Below, piece after piece: positions 26,511-33,827 of a DNA stretch of 64,000 bases. The stretch is taken from assembly GCA_016716225.1 (NCBI GenBank), contig JADJWT010000001.1, forward strand, positions 2,304,501 to 2,368,500. Reading direction: 5' to 3'. The stretch's first letter is position 1. Each line of letters starts with the position of its first letter. Source of the DNA: Ignavibacteriota bacterium (GTDB taxonomy: Bacteria; Bacteroidota; Ignavibacteria; Ignavibacteriales; Melioribacteraceae). The notes under the pieces are model-generated. The model had not been told where the DNA came from, did no database searches, and worked only from the letters and a program-made list of their open reading frames with translations. The position numbers were made by a program, and so were the translations under genes.

Positions 26511-26978
26511 ATGGTTGAAATTGGTAAAAAAGCTCCGTCAATTTCGCTAGAGGATTCTTTTGGAAATAAAAGAACTTTAAAAGAATTTTTAGGTAAAAAT
26601 GTAATTTTATATTTCTATCCCAAAGATAATACACCTGGATGCACGACTGAAGCTTGTGATTTCAGAGATTCATTTTCGGAATACAAAAATTTAGATGCCG
26701 TGGTAATTGGAGTTAGCCCGGATTCTGTTAAAAGTCATAAAAAATTTGCAGATGAGTTTAATTTACCGTTTATTTTGTTAAGTGACGAAGAAAAAGAAGT
26801 TATAGAAAAATATGATGTGTGGAAAGAAAAAAGTATGTACGGAAAAAAATATATGGGAGTTGAACGAACAACATTTTTAATTGATGGAAAAGGAATTGTA
26901 AGAAAAATTTATGAAAAAGTTAAAGTTCCAGGTCATGTTGAACAAGTAAATAATGATTTAAGAGAAATTAATAAATGA
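26511..26978 (+). CDS. bcp: Thioredoxin-dependent peroxiredoxin (BCP/PrxQ)
   Basis: A 155 aa PrxQ/BCP peroxiredoxin that reduces hydrogen and organic peroxides. The peroxidatic Cys44 and the resolving Cys49 are both present (DNTPGCTTEACDFRD), in the five-residue spacing of the BCP atypical 2-Cys group. The catalytic Thr and Arg positions (TPGCT, ERTTFLI) are kept. An AAAGG precedes the ATG. Its stop overlaps the next start (ATGA), so it is translationally coupled to the pteridine genes. Confidence 0.95.
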   Translation: MVEIGKKAPSISLEDSFGNKRTLKEFLGKNVILYFYPKDNTPGCTTEACDFRDSFSEYKNLDAVVIGVSPDSVKSHKKFADEFNLPFILLSDEEKEVIEKYDVWKEKSMYGKKYMGVERTTFLIDGKGIVRKIYEKVKVPGHVEQVNNDLREINK

Positions 26979-27382
26979 TTTACGTTTCAAGAAGAGAAGT
27001 ATTTAGCACATCACACAGACTTCATAATGCAAATTTAAGCGATGAAGAAAATTTTGAATTATTCGGAAAATGTAATAATCCAAATGGACACGGACACAAT
27101 TATGTTTTAGAAGTTATAGTTGCCGGTGAAATTGATGAAAAATCCGGTTATGTAATTGACTTAAAAAAATTGAAAAAAATTATAATTGAAAACATCATCA
27201 GAAAAGTTGATCACAAACATTTAAATTTTGATGTTGATTTTATGAAAGGTATAAATCCCACAACGGAAAATTTTGCAAAAAAAATTTGGGATGAACTTGT
27301 TGATAAAATTCCGAATGGAAAATTGTACTCAATAAAATTACATGAGACAGAAAATAATTATGTAGAATATAAAGGAAAGTGA
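26975..27382 (+). CDS. 6-pyruvoyl-tetrahydropterin synthase (PTPS-II type motif)
   Basis: A 135 aa member of the PTPS/QueD family (COG0720). Zinc ligands are His14 (FSTSHRL) and the HGH pair (His39, His41). The catalytic Cys33 lies in GKCNNPNGHGHNY: the motif is CxxxxxHGH. From established family rules, QueD of the queuosine pathway has CxxxHGH and biopterin-type PTPS has CxxxxxHGH, so this copy fits the biopterin type. DHKHLNFD and a late Glu (HETENNYV) fit the catalytic triad and pterin anchor. It overlaps bcp by 4 bp and folE by 4 bp. A dual role in queuosine synthesis cannot be excluded. Confidence 0.88.
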   Translation: MIYVSRREVFSTSHRLHNANLSDEENFELFGKCNNPNGHGHNYVLEVIVAGEIDEKSGYVIDLKKLKKIIIENIIRKVDHKHLNFDVDFMKGINPTTENFAKKIWDELVDKIPNGKLYSIKLHETENNYVEYKGK

Positions 27383-27954
27383 AAATTTTGAATCAAAATA
27401 AAGTTGAAAAAAATATATATTCCTTATTAGAGGAAATTGGTGAAAATCCCGAAAGAGAAGGTTTAAAAAGAACTCCGGAAAGAGTTGCAAAAGCTTACCA
27501 GTATTTAACTTCCGGTTATACTAAGGATATTGAAAAAGTTTTAAACGGTGCAATTTTTTCGGAAAAATATGATGAAATGGTAATTGTTAAAGATATAGAT
27601 TTTTTCAGTATGTGCGAACATCATCTTTTGCCTTTTTACGGAAAAGTTCACGTTGCTTACATTCCAAATGGAAAAATTGTTGGACTTAGTAAAATTCCAA
27701 GAATAGTTGAAGTTTTTGCTCGAAGATTGCAAGTTCAAGAGAGAATGACGCAAGAAATTGCAAATACAATTAATCATTATCTGAAACCGATTGGTGTTGC
27801 TGTTGTTGCCGAAGCATACCATATGTGTATGATGATGCGTGGAGTTGAAAAACAAAATTCATATACAGTTACAAGTGCAATGGTTGGCGGTTTTAAAAAT
27901 GATGCAAGAACAAGAGAGGAATTTTTAGATTTGATTTCCCATAAAAGGATTTAA
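27379..27954 (+). CDS. folE: GTP cyclohydrolase I
   Basis: Converts GTP to 7,8-dihydroneopterin triphosphate, the first step of folate, queuosine and biopterin synthesis. The 191 aa protein has the FolE1 pattern: NPEREGLKRTPERVAKAY (about 23-40), zinc ligands Cys79 and His82 in MCEHHLLPFYGKVHVAYIP and Cys150 in HMCMMMRG, then TVTSAMVGGFK and a C-terminal REEFLDLI. The start is GTG and overlaps the PTPS stop (GTGA). With PTPS and two reductases next to it, biopterin synthesis is the most economical reading, though folate use is not excluded. Confidence 0.96.
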   Translation: MKILNQNKVEKNIYSLLEEIGENPEREGLKRTPERVAKAYQYLTSGYTKDIEKVLNGAIFSEKYDEMVIVKDIDFFSMCEHHLLPFYGKVHVAYIPNGKIVGLSKIPRIVEVFARRLQVQERMTQEIANTINHYLKPIGVAVVAEAYHMCMMMRGVEKQNSYTVTSAMVGGFKNDARTREEFLDLISHKRI

Positions 27955-27956
27955 TT

Positions 27957-28664
27957 GTGGGAAAACAAAACGCAGTTTGGATTACCGGCGCAAGTTCTGG
28001 AATTGGTAAAGAATTAGCAAAAAAATTTTCCGAATCAAATTTTAATGTTATTGCTTCTGCAAGAAGAATTGAACAAATTGAAAAAATAAATGGCGAAAAA
28101 AAATCTTCTGCAAAAATAATTCCACTTCAAAATGATATTTCAGACTTTACAGATTTATCTGAAAAAATTATTAATCTGAAAAATGAGTTTAACATCAATT
28201 GCTTAATAAATAATGCCGGAATAACATCATTCAAACCGTTTGTTGAAAATTCCATTGAAGAAATTGAAAACATTATAAATGTAAATTTGCTTGGTGCAAT
28301 TTATTCTACGAAATTAGTTTTACCGGAAATGATTGAGAATAAATCCGGAACAATAATAAATATTTTATCAGTTGCCGCAAAAACAGTTTTTACAAAAAGC
28401 AGTGTTTATGCAGCTTCAAAAGCTGGTTTGGATTATTTTTCCAAAGTTTTGCGAGAAGAAGTTAGAAATCATAACATTAAAATTATTAATATTTTCCCAG
28501 GAGCTACTTCAACAGAAATTTGGCCTTCTAATGTTTTAATAAAATATTCCGATAAAATGATGAATCCCGAAAATCTTGCCGAATTAATTTTCAATTTAGT
28601 AAATACCGATAAAAATTTAGTTGCTGAAGAAATTGTTGTTAGACCAATAACTGGAGATTTATAA
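27957..28664 (+). CDS. Short-chain dehydrogenase/reductase, sepiapterin-reductase-like candidate
   Basis: A 235 aa classical SDR with the cofactor motif ITGASSGIG (about 9-17), NNAG (about 85-88), the catalytic Ser and the YAASK active site (Tyr and Lys, about 149-153). The end, EEIVVRPITGDL, resembles from memory the C-terminus of the sepiapterin reductase of Chlorobaculum tepidum, a relative of this lineage. In the folE-PTPS context it is a strong candidate for the last step of a tetrahydrobiopterin-type pathway. The start is GTG, 2 bp after folE. The substrate is inferred. Confidence 0.85.
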   Translation: MGKQNAVWITGASSGIGKELAKKFSESNFNVIASARRIEQIEKINGEKKSSAKIIPLQNDISDFTDLSEKIINLKNEFNINCLINNAGITSFKPFVENSIEEIENIINVNLLGAIYSTKLVLPEMIENKSGTIINILSVAAKTVFTKSSVYAASKAGLDYFSKVLREEVRNHNIKIINIFPGATSTEIWPSNVLIKYSDKMMNPENLAELIFNLVNTDKNLVAEEIVVRPITGDL

Positions 28665-28667
28665 TTT

Positions 28668-29372
28668 TTGAAAAGAAAAACTGCAATTGTAACTGGTGCA
28701 AGCAAAGGAATCGGGAATTCCATTTCGCTAAAATTAGCCGAAGAAAATTTTAATGTTATGATTTTTGGAAGAAGTGAAAAAAATTTAATTTCGGTAAAAA
28801 AAGAAATTTTGAAAAATAATGTTGAGTGCGAATATTTTATTGGAGATGTTGCAGATCAAAATTTTGTTAATATTTCCATTAAACAAATATTAAAGAAATA
28901 TAAAAAAGTTGATATTTTAATTAACAATGCTGGTGTAGCAATTTTCAAAAAATTTTCAGAAACAACTTTAGAAGATTTTCAAACTCAAGTTAATACAAAT
29001 GTTTACGGAGTTTTCAATTTTACAAAATCAGTAGTTGAAAATATGATAAACAACGAAAATGGAACTATTATTAACATTGTTTCGCAAGCTGGTAAATTTG
29101 GATTTGATTTTGGCTCAACTTATTCTGCAACAAAGCACGCAGTTATGGGTTTTTCAAAATCCATTTTATTGGAATTGCGAAAATTTAATATTCGAGTAAT
29201 TACTGTTTGTCCCGGTTCTACTGATACTGATATGATAAAAAATTCGCCAATCCATAAAAATTTAAAGCAATTTCTAAAACCAAAAGATATTGCAGAAATT
29301 GTGATATCCGCAATAAAACTTCCGCAAAATGCATTAATTAGCGATTTGGAAATTCGTCCTACAAATCCTTAA
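28668..29372 (+). CDS. Short-chain dehydrogenase/reductase, second copy
   Basis: A 234 aa classical SDR, a paralogue of the gene before it. It shows VTGASKGIG (about 7-15), NNAG (about 85-88), a catalytic Ser and YSATK (about 151-155), and a C-terminus DLEIRPTNP that parallels the RPITGDL end of its neighbour. It starts with TTG 3 bp after the previous stop. Two tandem reductases after PTPS could do successive side-chain reductions or act on different pterins. General SDR activity is certain, the pterin role inferred. Confidence 0.83.
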   Translation: MKRKTAIVTGASKGIGNSISLKLAEENFNVMIFGRSEKNLISVKKEILKNNVECEYFIGDVADQNFVNISIKQILKKYKKVDILINNAGVAIFKKFSETTLEDFQTQVNTNVYGVFNFTKSVVENMINNENGTIINIVSQAGKFGFDFGSTYSATKHAVMGFSKSILLELRKFNIRVITVCPGSTDTDMIKNSPIHKNLKQFLKPKDIAEIVISAIKLPQNALISDLEIRPTNP

Positions 29373-29388
29373 TGTGATTTAAATCACT
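29373..29388. promoter_or_regulatory. CRP/FNR-like palindrome
   Basis: TGTGATTTAAATCACT contains a perfect 14-bp palindrome (29374-29387) in the pattern TGTGA-N6-TCAC(T), very close to the CRP/FNR-superfamily consensus. It starts directly after the stop of the second SDR and lies 26 bp upstream of the TTG start of the next gene, so it could control that gene. Confidence 0.45.
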
Positions 29389-29414
29389 AAACAATCATTT
29401 TTGTAAGACGATTA

Positions 29415-30245
29415 TTGAATAGGCTAATTGCGCTTATTCATGAGAGTTTAATGGTTGTAGGTAAATTTAATTACCATAAGATTTTATTTACTTTAGATAC
29501 TTTATCAACTACAGAAGAAAAAATTAGTTTTCTTTTTGGAGTTAAACTTGAAGTAAATAAAGTTATTCAATGTTTTACTCAAACAAAATTTCAGCCTTTA
29601 AGAAATTATATTAGAGAAAATAAATTTGCTGATGACGGTTGCGAAGAATTAACCGAGTTCCTAAAAAAAATTGTTAGTTTTTATAATTCGCCGTTGTATT
29701 CAAACAGATTTATAAGCGAAGAAATTCTGAAAAGACATCTACGTGAAGAAGTAATAAATTATAAAAAGTTTGCACGACTTATTGATTCTGAAATAAATTA
29801 CTGGATTGAACGAAGAGAAAAATTAAGTAAACAAAATGAAAATCAATTTGATAAAAGAGAAAAAAATATGGAAGAATTAAAGAATACTCACAATGAAATT
29901 GAAGAAGAAAATCAAAACCAATTTGAAGATGAAAATTTATCACAATTTGAAAATTCAACTTCAATTCGTGAGCTAAAAGAAAAACAGAAAAAAATAGTTT
30001 GGAAAGGATCAAAAGAAGATTTGATTTATTTCTTTGATCAACTTTACGGATTGCAGTTATTAAAAATTAAAGGATATGATGAAATATTTTCAATAGTTTC
30101 TCATTATTTTATTTCTGAAAACGGTGAGCCAATGTTTGTTGAAAAATCAGCATCTGCAAAAATGAATTTAACTGGACCCAAAATTCCCGAAGGTTATCAA
30201 AGATATATGAGAAGTATTGAAAAACTTAAAACAAAAGAAAAATAA
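29415..30245 (+). CDS. Uncharacterised protein with acidic coiled insert, C-terminus weakly RteC-like
   Basis: A 276 aa protein I do not recognise firmly. Residues 1-140 are predicted mostly helical. Residues about 145-195 form a charged, Glu/Asn/Gln-rich stretch with repeated N-Q-F/S-Q-F units (NENQFDKRE, NQNQFEDE, LSQFENS). The C-terminal part has KIVWKGSKEDLIYFFDQLY, which resembles the end of RteC-type proteins of Bacteroidota (xKWxGSKxDLxELIYAL), then a segment with FSIVSHYF. RteC is a regulatory protein of conjugative elements, but no mobile genes are near. The start is TTG at 29415; an ATG at 29451 would be shorter. A CRP/FNR-like palindrome lies just upstream. Confidence 0.6.
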   Translation: MNRLIALIHESLMVVGKFNYHKILFTLDTLSTTEEKISFLFGVKLEVNKVIQCFTQTKFQPLRNYIRENKFADDGCEELTEFLKKIVSFYNSPLYSNRFISEEILKRHLREEVINYKKFARLIDSEINYWIERREKLSKQNENQFDKREKNMEELKNTHNEIEEENQNQFEDENLSQFENSTSIRELKEKQKKIVWKGSKEDLIYFFDQLYGLQLLKIKGYDEIFSIVSHYFISENGEPMFVEKSASAKMNLTGPKIPEGYQRYMRSIEKLKTKEK

Positions 30246-30272
30246 AAACCGGAAAAATTAAATTCCCGGTTT
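30246..30272 (-). terminator. Terminator hairpin between convergent genes
   Basis: AAACCGG pairs with CCGGTTT (7 bp) across a 13-nt loop that can itself pair partly. Read on the minus strand it is followed by TTTTTATTTTT, so it best serves the minus-strand Spy-like gene; it may also stop the plus-strand gene ending at 30245. Confidence 0.7.
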
Positions 30273-30293
30273 ATAAAATTTGTATAAATAAAA

Positions 30294-30824
30294 TTAATTT
30301 TCGTCTTCATGTTCATCTTCTTCATTTTCCTCATTTGGCGGAGGAGGCATTAATTTTCCCATTTCTCTTTCACCATCAAACTTTCTCATTTTTCTAAATT
30401 CTCGCGCACGTTCTCTAAATTCATCAGGCATATCAGCAAAGTGATTTTGCCACTCAACTTTTTGATTCTTATCAAGAATTTTATATACATCCAGCCACAT
30501 TTTTGTTCTTAAATCAGATAATTCATTTTTTAATTTATTTGCATTTTGAGTTAAGTTTACAAATTCATTTTCGCTAAAATTTTCAGATTTAAATAATTTC
30601 TGAATTTCCAATCTATTCTTTTTTAACTTTGCTTGAATATCAATAATTTTTTCATCATGATTAAATTGAATTTGATCAAATTTTTTCTTTTGTTCTTCAG
30701 TAAGATTTAATTTTTTAACTCCAAGAAAACGGTCTTTTACTCTTTTGGGACCTTGTGCATAAAAATCACTTGCTTGCGATAAAACCATTGTTGCAATTAA
30801 AATTAACATTATTATTTTTTTCAT
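30294..30824 (-). CDS. Spy/CpxP-like periplasmic LTxxQ protein
   Basis: A 176 aa secreted protein with a signal peptide (about 1-23, ending YAQ). The mature part is helical and charged with an LTEEQKKKFDQI motif (about 41-52), the LTxxQ signature of Spy/CpxP/CnrX-type proteins, and ends in an acidic tail (PPPPNEENEEDEHEDE). These proteins act as ATP-independent chaperones or stress sensors. It is divergent from the ECF sigma gene, with 120 bp between them, so it may be a target or partner of that factor. Confidence 0.8.
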   Translation of the reverse strand: MKKIIMLILIATMVLSQASDFYAQGPKRVKDRFLGVKKLNLTEEQKKKFDQIQFNHDEKIIDIQAKLKKNRLEIQKLFKSENFSENEFVNLTQNANKLKNELSDLRTKMWLDVYKILDKNQKVEWQNHFADMPDEFRERAREFRKMRKFDGEREMGKLMPPPPNEENEEDEHEDEN

Positions 30825-30877
30825 TTTTACTCCTTTTTATTTGTGTTTTGCATATTTGACAAAATAATTTTTGCGCG

Positions 30878-30901
30878 GGTTTAAAATCAAAAATTTAAAC
30901 C
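30878..30901. promoter_or_regulatory. Inverted repeat in the Spy-like/ECF sigma divergent promoter region
   Basis: GGTTTAAA and TTTAAACC form a perfect 8-bp inverted repeat with an 8-nt spacer, 43 bp upstream of the ECF sigma ATG. Position suits an operator for the two divergent genes. There is no T-run, so a terminator is less likely. Confidence 0.4.
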
Positions 30902-30944
30902 ACCGACTAATAATTTTTGTCTAAATTATTGCTCAAGGAAATTT

Positions 30945-31490
30945 ATGGCTGATGAAAAAGAATTTGAACTCGTTAATAATTTCATAAATGGAGATGAAAA
31001 ATCATTTAATAAAATTGTTAATGAGTATCAAAAATTAATTTATTGGAATGCGCGAAGAATGCTGGGGAATCATTATGATGCCGATGAAATAACTCAGCAA
31101 GTAATAATTGTTCTTTATAATAAATTGAAAACTTTCAAATTTAATTCCTCGTTAAAAACGTGGATTTATAAAATCACTTTAACAAGAAGTTTAAATTTGA
31201 TAAAAAAAAATAAAGTAAAAAGTTTTTTTAATTTGGAAGATCCAATTGCAAATGTAAAAAATGAAAATGATATTATTAAAAATTTTGAAGACAAAGAAAA
31301 ATTAGAAAAATTAAACTCAGTTTTAAATGAATTGCCGATTAAACAAAAAGAAGTTTTTATTCTTAGAAAATTTGATGAATTGAGTTATGAAGAAATTTCT
31401 GAAATAACCGGAAAAAGTATTGGCGGATTAAAAGCAAATTATTTTCACGCGTTAAATAAAATTTTAACTAAGCTGGAAGATTATGAATAA
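30945..31490 (+). CDS. ECF-subfamily RNA polymerase sigma factor
   Basis: A 181 aa sigma-70 factor with only regions 2 and 4. Region 2 (about 18-85) holds FNKIVNEYQKLIYWNARRML, HYDADEITQQVIIVLY and FNSSLKTWIYKITLTR; region 4 (about 122-178) holds LPIKQKEVFILRKFDELSYEEI with a helix-turn-helix ending ISEITGKSIGGLKANYFHA. An AAGGAAATTT precedes the ATG. It overlaps the next gene by 8 bp; that gene encodes a small membrane protein, the usual layout for sigma/anti-sigma pairs. Confidence 0.93.
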   Translation: MADEKEFELVNNFINGDEKSFNKIVNEYQKLIYWNARRMLGNHYDADEITQQVIIVLYNKLKTFKFNSSLKTWIYKITLTRSLNLIKKNKVKSFFNLEDPIANVKNENDIIKNFEDKEKLEKLNSVLNELPIKQKEVFILRKFDELSYEEISEITGKSIGGLKANYFHALNKILTKLEDYE

Positions 31491-32091
31491 AAATTTACAA
31501 TTTATTAGATATGTAGAAAATGAATTTTCTGAAATTGAAAAAAAGAAATTTGAAACCGAACTTTTAAAAGATGAGAATTTGAAATTAGAGTTCAATAAAT
31601 TTCTTAAAAGGTACAAAAGTCTAAATCCGGGAATAAATTTCAATGAAGAATATTTTATAAATTTACTTCCAAAAGTAAGAGAAAGAATTTCTGCAAAAGA
31701 AAAATCATTTTTAAATTTTAATAAAATCCCTAAAACTGCTTTTGTAATTCCAATTATTATAATAGCGCTTGTAATACTATTTTCAGTTTTTAATAATCAA
31801 AGTAAAATAGAAGAAAAAATAAATTTTGAAAATTTAGTTTCGGAGTTTATTGAAAATAATGAAATAGCAAATGAACTTCTTAGCGAATCATTTGAATTAA
31901 ACAGAAGTTCAAGTTATGATCCAAATATTTATTCATATATCTATGATGAAAGTGATTACGAAAATATTATCATAAATTATATTGATGAAAATAATCTCAC
32001 ATTCGAGTTAAACGAAAATGTAATTAATCAATTATCAGAAGATGAATATAATTTAGTTTATGGTGAACTTATTAATAAAAAAATTCTATAG
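31483..32091 (+). CDS. Candidate transmembrane anti-sigma factor
   Basis: A 202 aa protein with a soluble helical N-terminus (about 1-80), one membrane helix (about 86-104, PKTAFVIPIIIIALVILFS) and an acidic outside domain (about 105-202). No zinc-binding HxxxCxxC of the ZAS group is seen. The position, overlapping the sigma gene by 8 bp, and the one-helix topology suggest an anti-sigma role. The sequence alone does not show the fold. Confidence 0.65.
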   Translation: MNKNLQFIRYVENEFSEIEKKKFETELLKDENLKLEFNKFLKRYKSLNPGINFNEEYFINLLPKVRERISAKEKSFLNFNKIPKTAFVIPIIIIALVILFSVFNNQSKIEEKINFENLVSEFIENNEIANELLSESFELNRSSSYDPNIYSYIYDESDYENIIINYIDENNLTFELNENVINQLSEDEYNLVYGELINKKIL

Positions 32092-32098
32092 GTAAAAA

Positions 32099-32578
32099 AT
32101 GAAATCAAAATATTTTATAGTTGTATTATTTTTTGTCGGAAATATTTTTGCACAAGAAATGGGGAAACCACCATTTGATCCGCCAAATAAAAAATACGAA
32201 CAACTTGAACAACTGAAATTATTAGAAATACTTGACCTTGAAGAAGATATTGCAGTAAAATTTGTAACGCGTAGAAATAAAAGTAGAGACAGAGTTTTTG
32301 AAATTATGAAATCGTTCGATTCTGATCTTGATAAAATGGAAAAGAATTTACGAAATGAAAAAGGTGATAAGAATTATTCGGATTTTATTGAAAAATGTAT
32401 AAATTATGAAAATAAAATTACTGAAGAAAAAAATAATTTTATAAAATCACTTGATGATATTTTAACCGAAGAACAGATTGTAAAAATAATCCTTTTTGAA
32501 AGAAAGTTTAAGAAAGATGTGCGAGATATTCTTTTAGAAAAAGGAAGAAAAAGAATTAAGAAAGAGAGAGAAAATTAG
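32099..32578 (+). CDS. Small periplasmic Spy/CnrX-like protein
   Basis: A 159 aa secreted protein: signal peptide (about 1-20, ending IFAQ), then a helical charged chain with KLLEILDLEEDIAVKFVTRR at the front and ILTEEQIVKIILFERKF near the end, the second carrying an LTEEQ motif. This pattern resembles CnrX/Spy sensors found beside ECF sigma and anti-sigma genes. It starts 7 bp after the anti-sigma gene, so it is in the same operon. The ligand (metal or misfolded protein) is not evident. Confidence 0.7.
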   Translation: MKSKYFIVVLFFVGNIFAQEMGKPPFDPPNKKYEQLEQLKLLEILDLEEDIAVKFVTRRNKSRDRVFEIMKSFDSDLDKMEKNLRNEKGDKNYSDFIEKCINYENKITEEKNNFIKSLDDILTEEQIVKIILFERKFKKDVRDILLEKGRKRIKKEREN

Positions 32579-32665
32579 CATAAAAAATTTCCTATCATTT
32601 GGAACAATTAAAAAATCGTATTGTTTACTTCTTCACATTTCGTAAAATAGTGTGGATTTAAGATA

Positions 32666-32696
32666 TTGCATTTTTATTATTATAACTTTATCTTTG
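32666..32696 (+). promoter_or_regulatory. Bacteroidota-type promoter for tRNA-Leu
   Basis: TTG at 32666-32668, a 20-bp spacer, and TATCTTTG at 32689-32696 match the Bacteroidota promoter pattern (-33 TTG / -7 TAnnTTTG). The 5' end of the tRNA lies 11 bp downstream, as expected for a transcript starting just before it. Confidence 0.75.
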
Positions 32697-32707
32697 AAAC
32701 CTATTTT

Positions 32708-32791
32708 GCGGAAGTGGTGAAATTGGTATACACGCTATCTTGAGGGGGTAGTGCCCGTAAGGGCATACGGGTTCAAGTCCCGTCTTCCGCA
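32708..32791 (+). tRNA. tRNA-Leu (anticodon GAG)
   Basis: An 84-nt class II tRNA. Acceptor stem GCGGAAG pairs with CTTCCGC, followed by discriminator A. The D-arm has TGGTGAAATTGGTATACA. The anticodon stem CTATC/GGTAG encloses TTGAGGG, giving anticodon GAG at 32742-32744. A long variable arm (TGCCC-GTAA-GGGCA) and the T-loop GGTTCAAGTCC confirm tRNA-Leu. The CCA end is not encoded. Confidence 0.97.
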
Positions 32792-32826
32792 CATGTTTAA
32801 CTTAAAAAAAAGGAAAGGTGAGATTA

Positions 32827-33597
32827 ATGAAGAAAATGATTAAAATCCTAATTACTCTACTGTTTACTTTTGTTACTGTTTTTGCCCAAGAAGCAGAAAT
32901 GAATGTAGATGCTGCAAAACTCTATAATGAGGGCAATAAACAAATGAAAGCTGGAAATTTTGCTGGAGCTTTAGAAAATTATAATAAGGCATTGGATATT
33001 GATAAAGATTATAGAATATATTATCAGATGAGTTCTGTTTATAAAAAACAAAGAAATTTTGAAAAAGCTGAAGATGCATTAAAAAAATGTATAGCTGCAA
33101 ATTCAAAATTTGCTACAGCGTATAATGCTATGGGAACAAATTATTATGCCTGGGGCAAATATGATTTAGCTATTGAAAATTTCAAAAAATTTAAGGAAAT
33201 GAATAAAGAAAAGAAATTTCAAGAACAAGCTGCAAAATATATTGGTTTAGCTTATACAAAATTAGGTGAAGATGCTCTAAAAGATAAAAATTATGAAAAA
33301 GCTTCCGAACATTTACAAAATGCTGTTGCAAATTATAATTATGATGCCGCTTACTTAAAATTAGCCGATTTATACATTGAAACAGCCAAATATGATGATG
33401 CTCTTAAAGCTGCAGATAATGCAATTAATCATAGAGAAGCAAAATCTGAAGTTCCAAAAGGTGCTGCATATTTTTACAAAGCAATGGCATTTAAAGGATT
33501 AAATCAAGTAGAAAAAGCTAAAGAGAATTTCAAAATTGCAAGTGCTGATAAACAATATAAAGATAGAAGCAATCACGAATTAAAATATCTTAATTAA
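32827..33597 (+). CDS. Secreted tetratricopeptide-repeat protein
   Basis: About 256 aa. The ATG at 32827 gives a clean signal peptide (KKMIKILITLLFTFVTVFAQ) and lies about 10 nt after AAGGAAAGG; a GTG at 32818 is possible but less fitting. After the signal come about five TPR units (for example AKLYNEGNKQMKAGNFAGAL, then YNAMGTNYYAWGKYDLAIEN) up to the C-terminus. It probably acts as a periplasmic scaffold; partner unknown. A tRNA gene lies 35 bp upstream, so the two may share a promoter. A strong terminator follows. Confidence 0.85.
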   Translation: MKKMIKILITLLFTFVTVFAQEAEMNVDAAKLYNEGNKQMKAGNFAGALENYNKALDIDKDYRIYYQMSSVYKKQRNFEKAEDALKKCIAANSKFATAYNAMGTNYYAWGKYDLAIENFKKFKEMNKEKKFQEQAAKYIGLAYTKLGEDALKDKNYEKASEHLQNAVANYNYDAAYLKLADLYIETAKYDDALKAADNAINHREAKSEVPKGAAYFYKAMAFKGLNQVEKAKENFKIASADKQYKDRSNHELKYLN

Positions 33598-33619
33598 ACT
33601 TCCCGAAAAAGAAATATAT

Positions 33620-33651
33620 AAACCCAGTTAGAAAATTCTAATTGGGTTTTT
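33620..33651 (+). terminator. Rho-independent terminator after the TPR gene
   Basis: AAACCCAGTTAGAA pairs over 14 bp (one G-U) with TTCTAATTGGGTTT across a 2-nt gap, followed by TT and T-rich sequence. It is 22 bp past the stop codon. Confidence 0.88.
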
Positions 33652-33827
33652 CATTTCTATAACACAAAATAAACTAATGAGTTAAGAAGATTTTGTAATA
33701 TTTGTCTTTAACTTATTCTACTAATTACTTATATTTTAGAAATATATTTATCAAAAAGTTCGGAAACATTTCTAATAAATTTTTGGTTTAATTAGTTATT
33801 GTAGAATTTTAAGATTTCTAAAAAACT

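Noticed and set aside
26975..27382. Naming the gene queD
   Set aside because: The CxxxxxHGH spacing and the folE/SDR context fit biopterin-type PTPS better than QueD, so no symbol was given.
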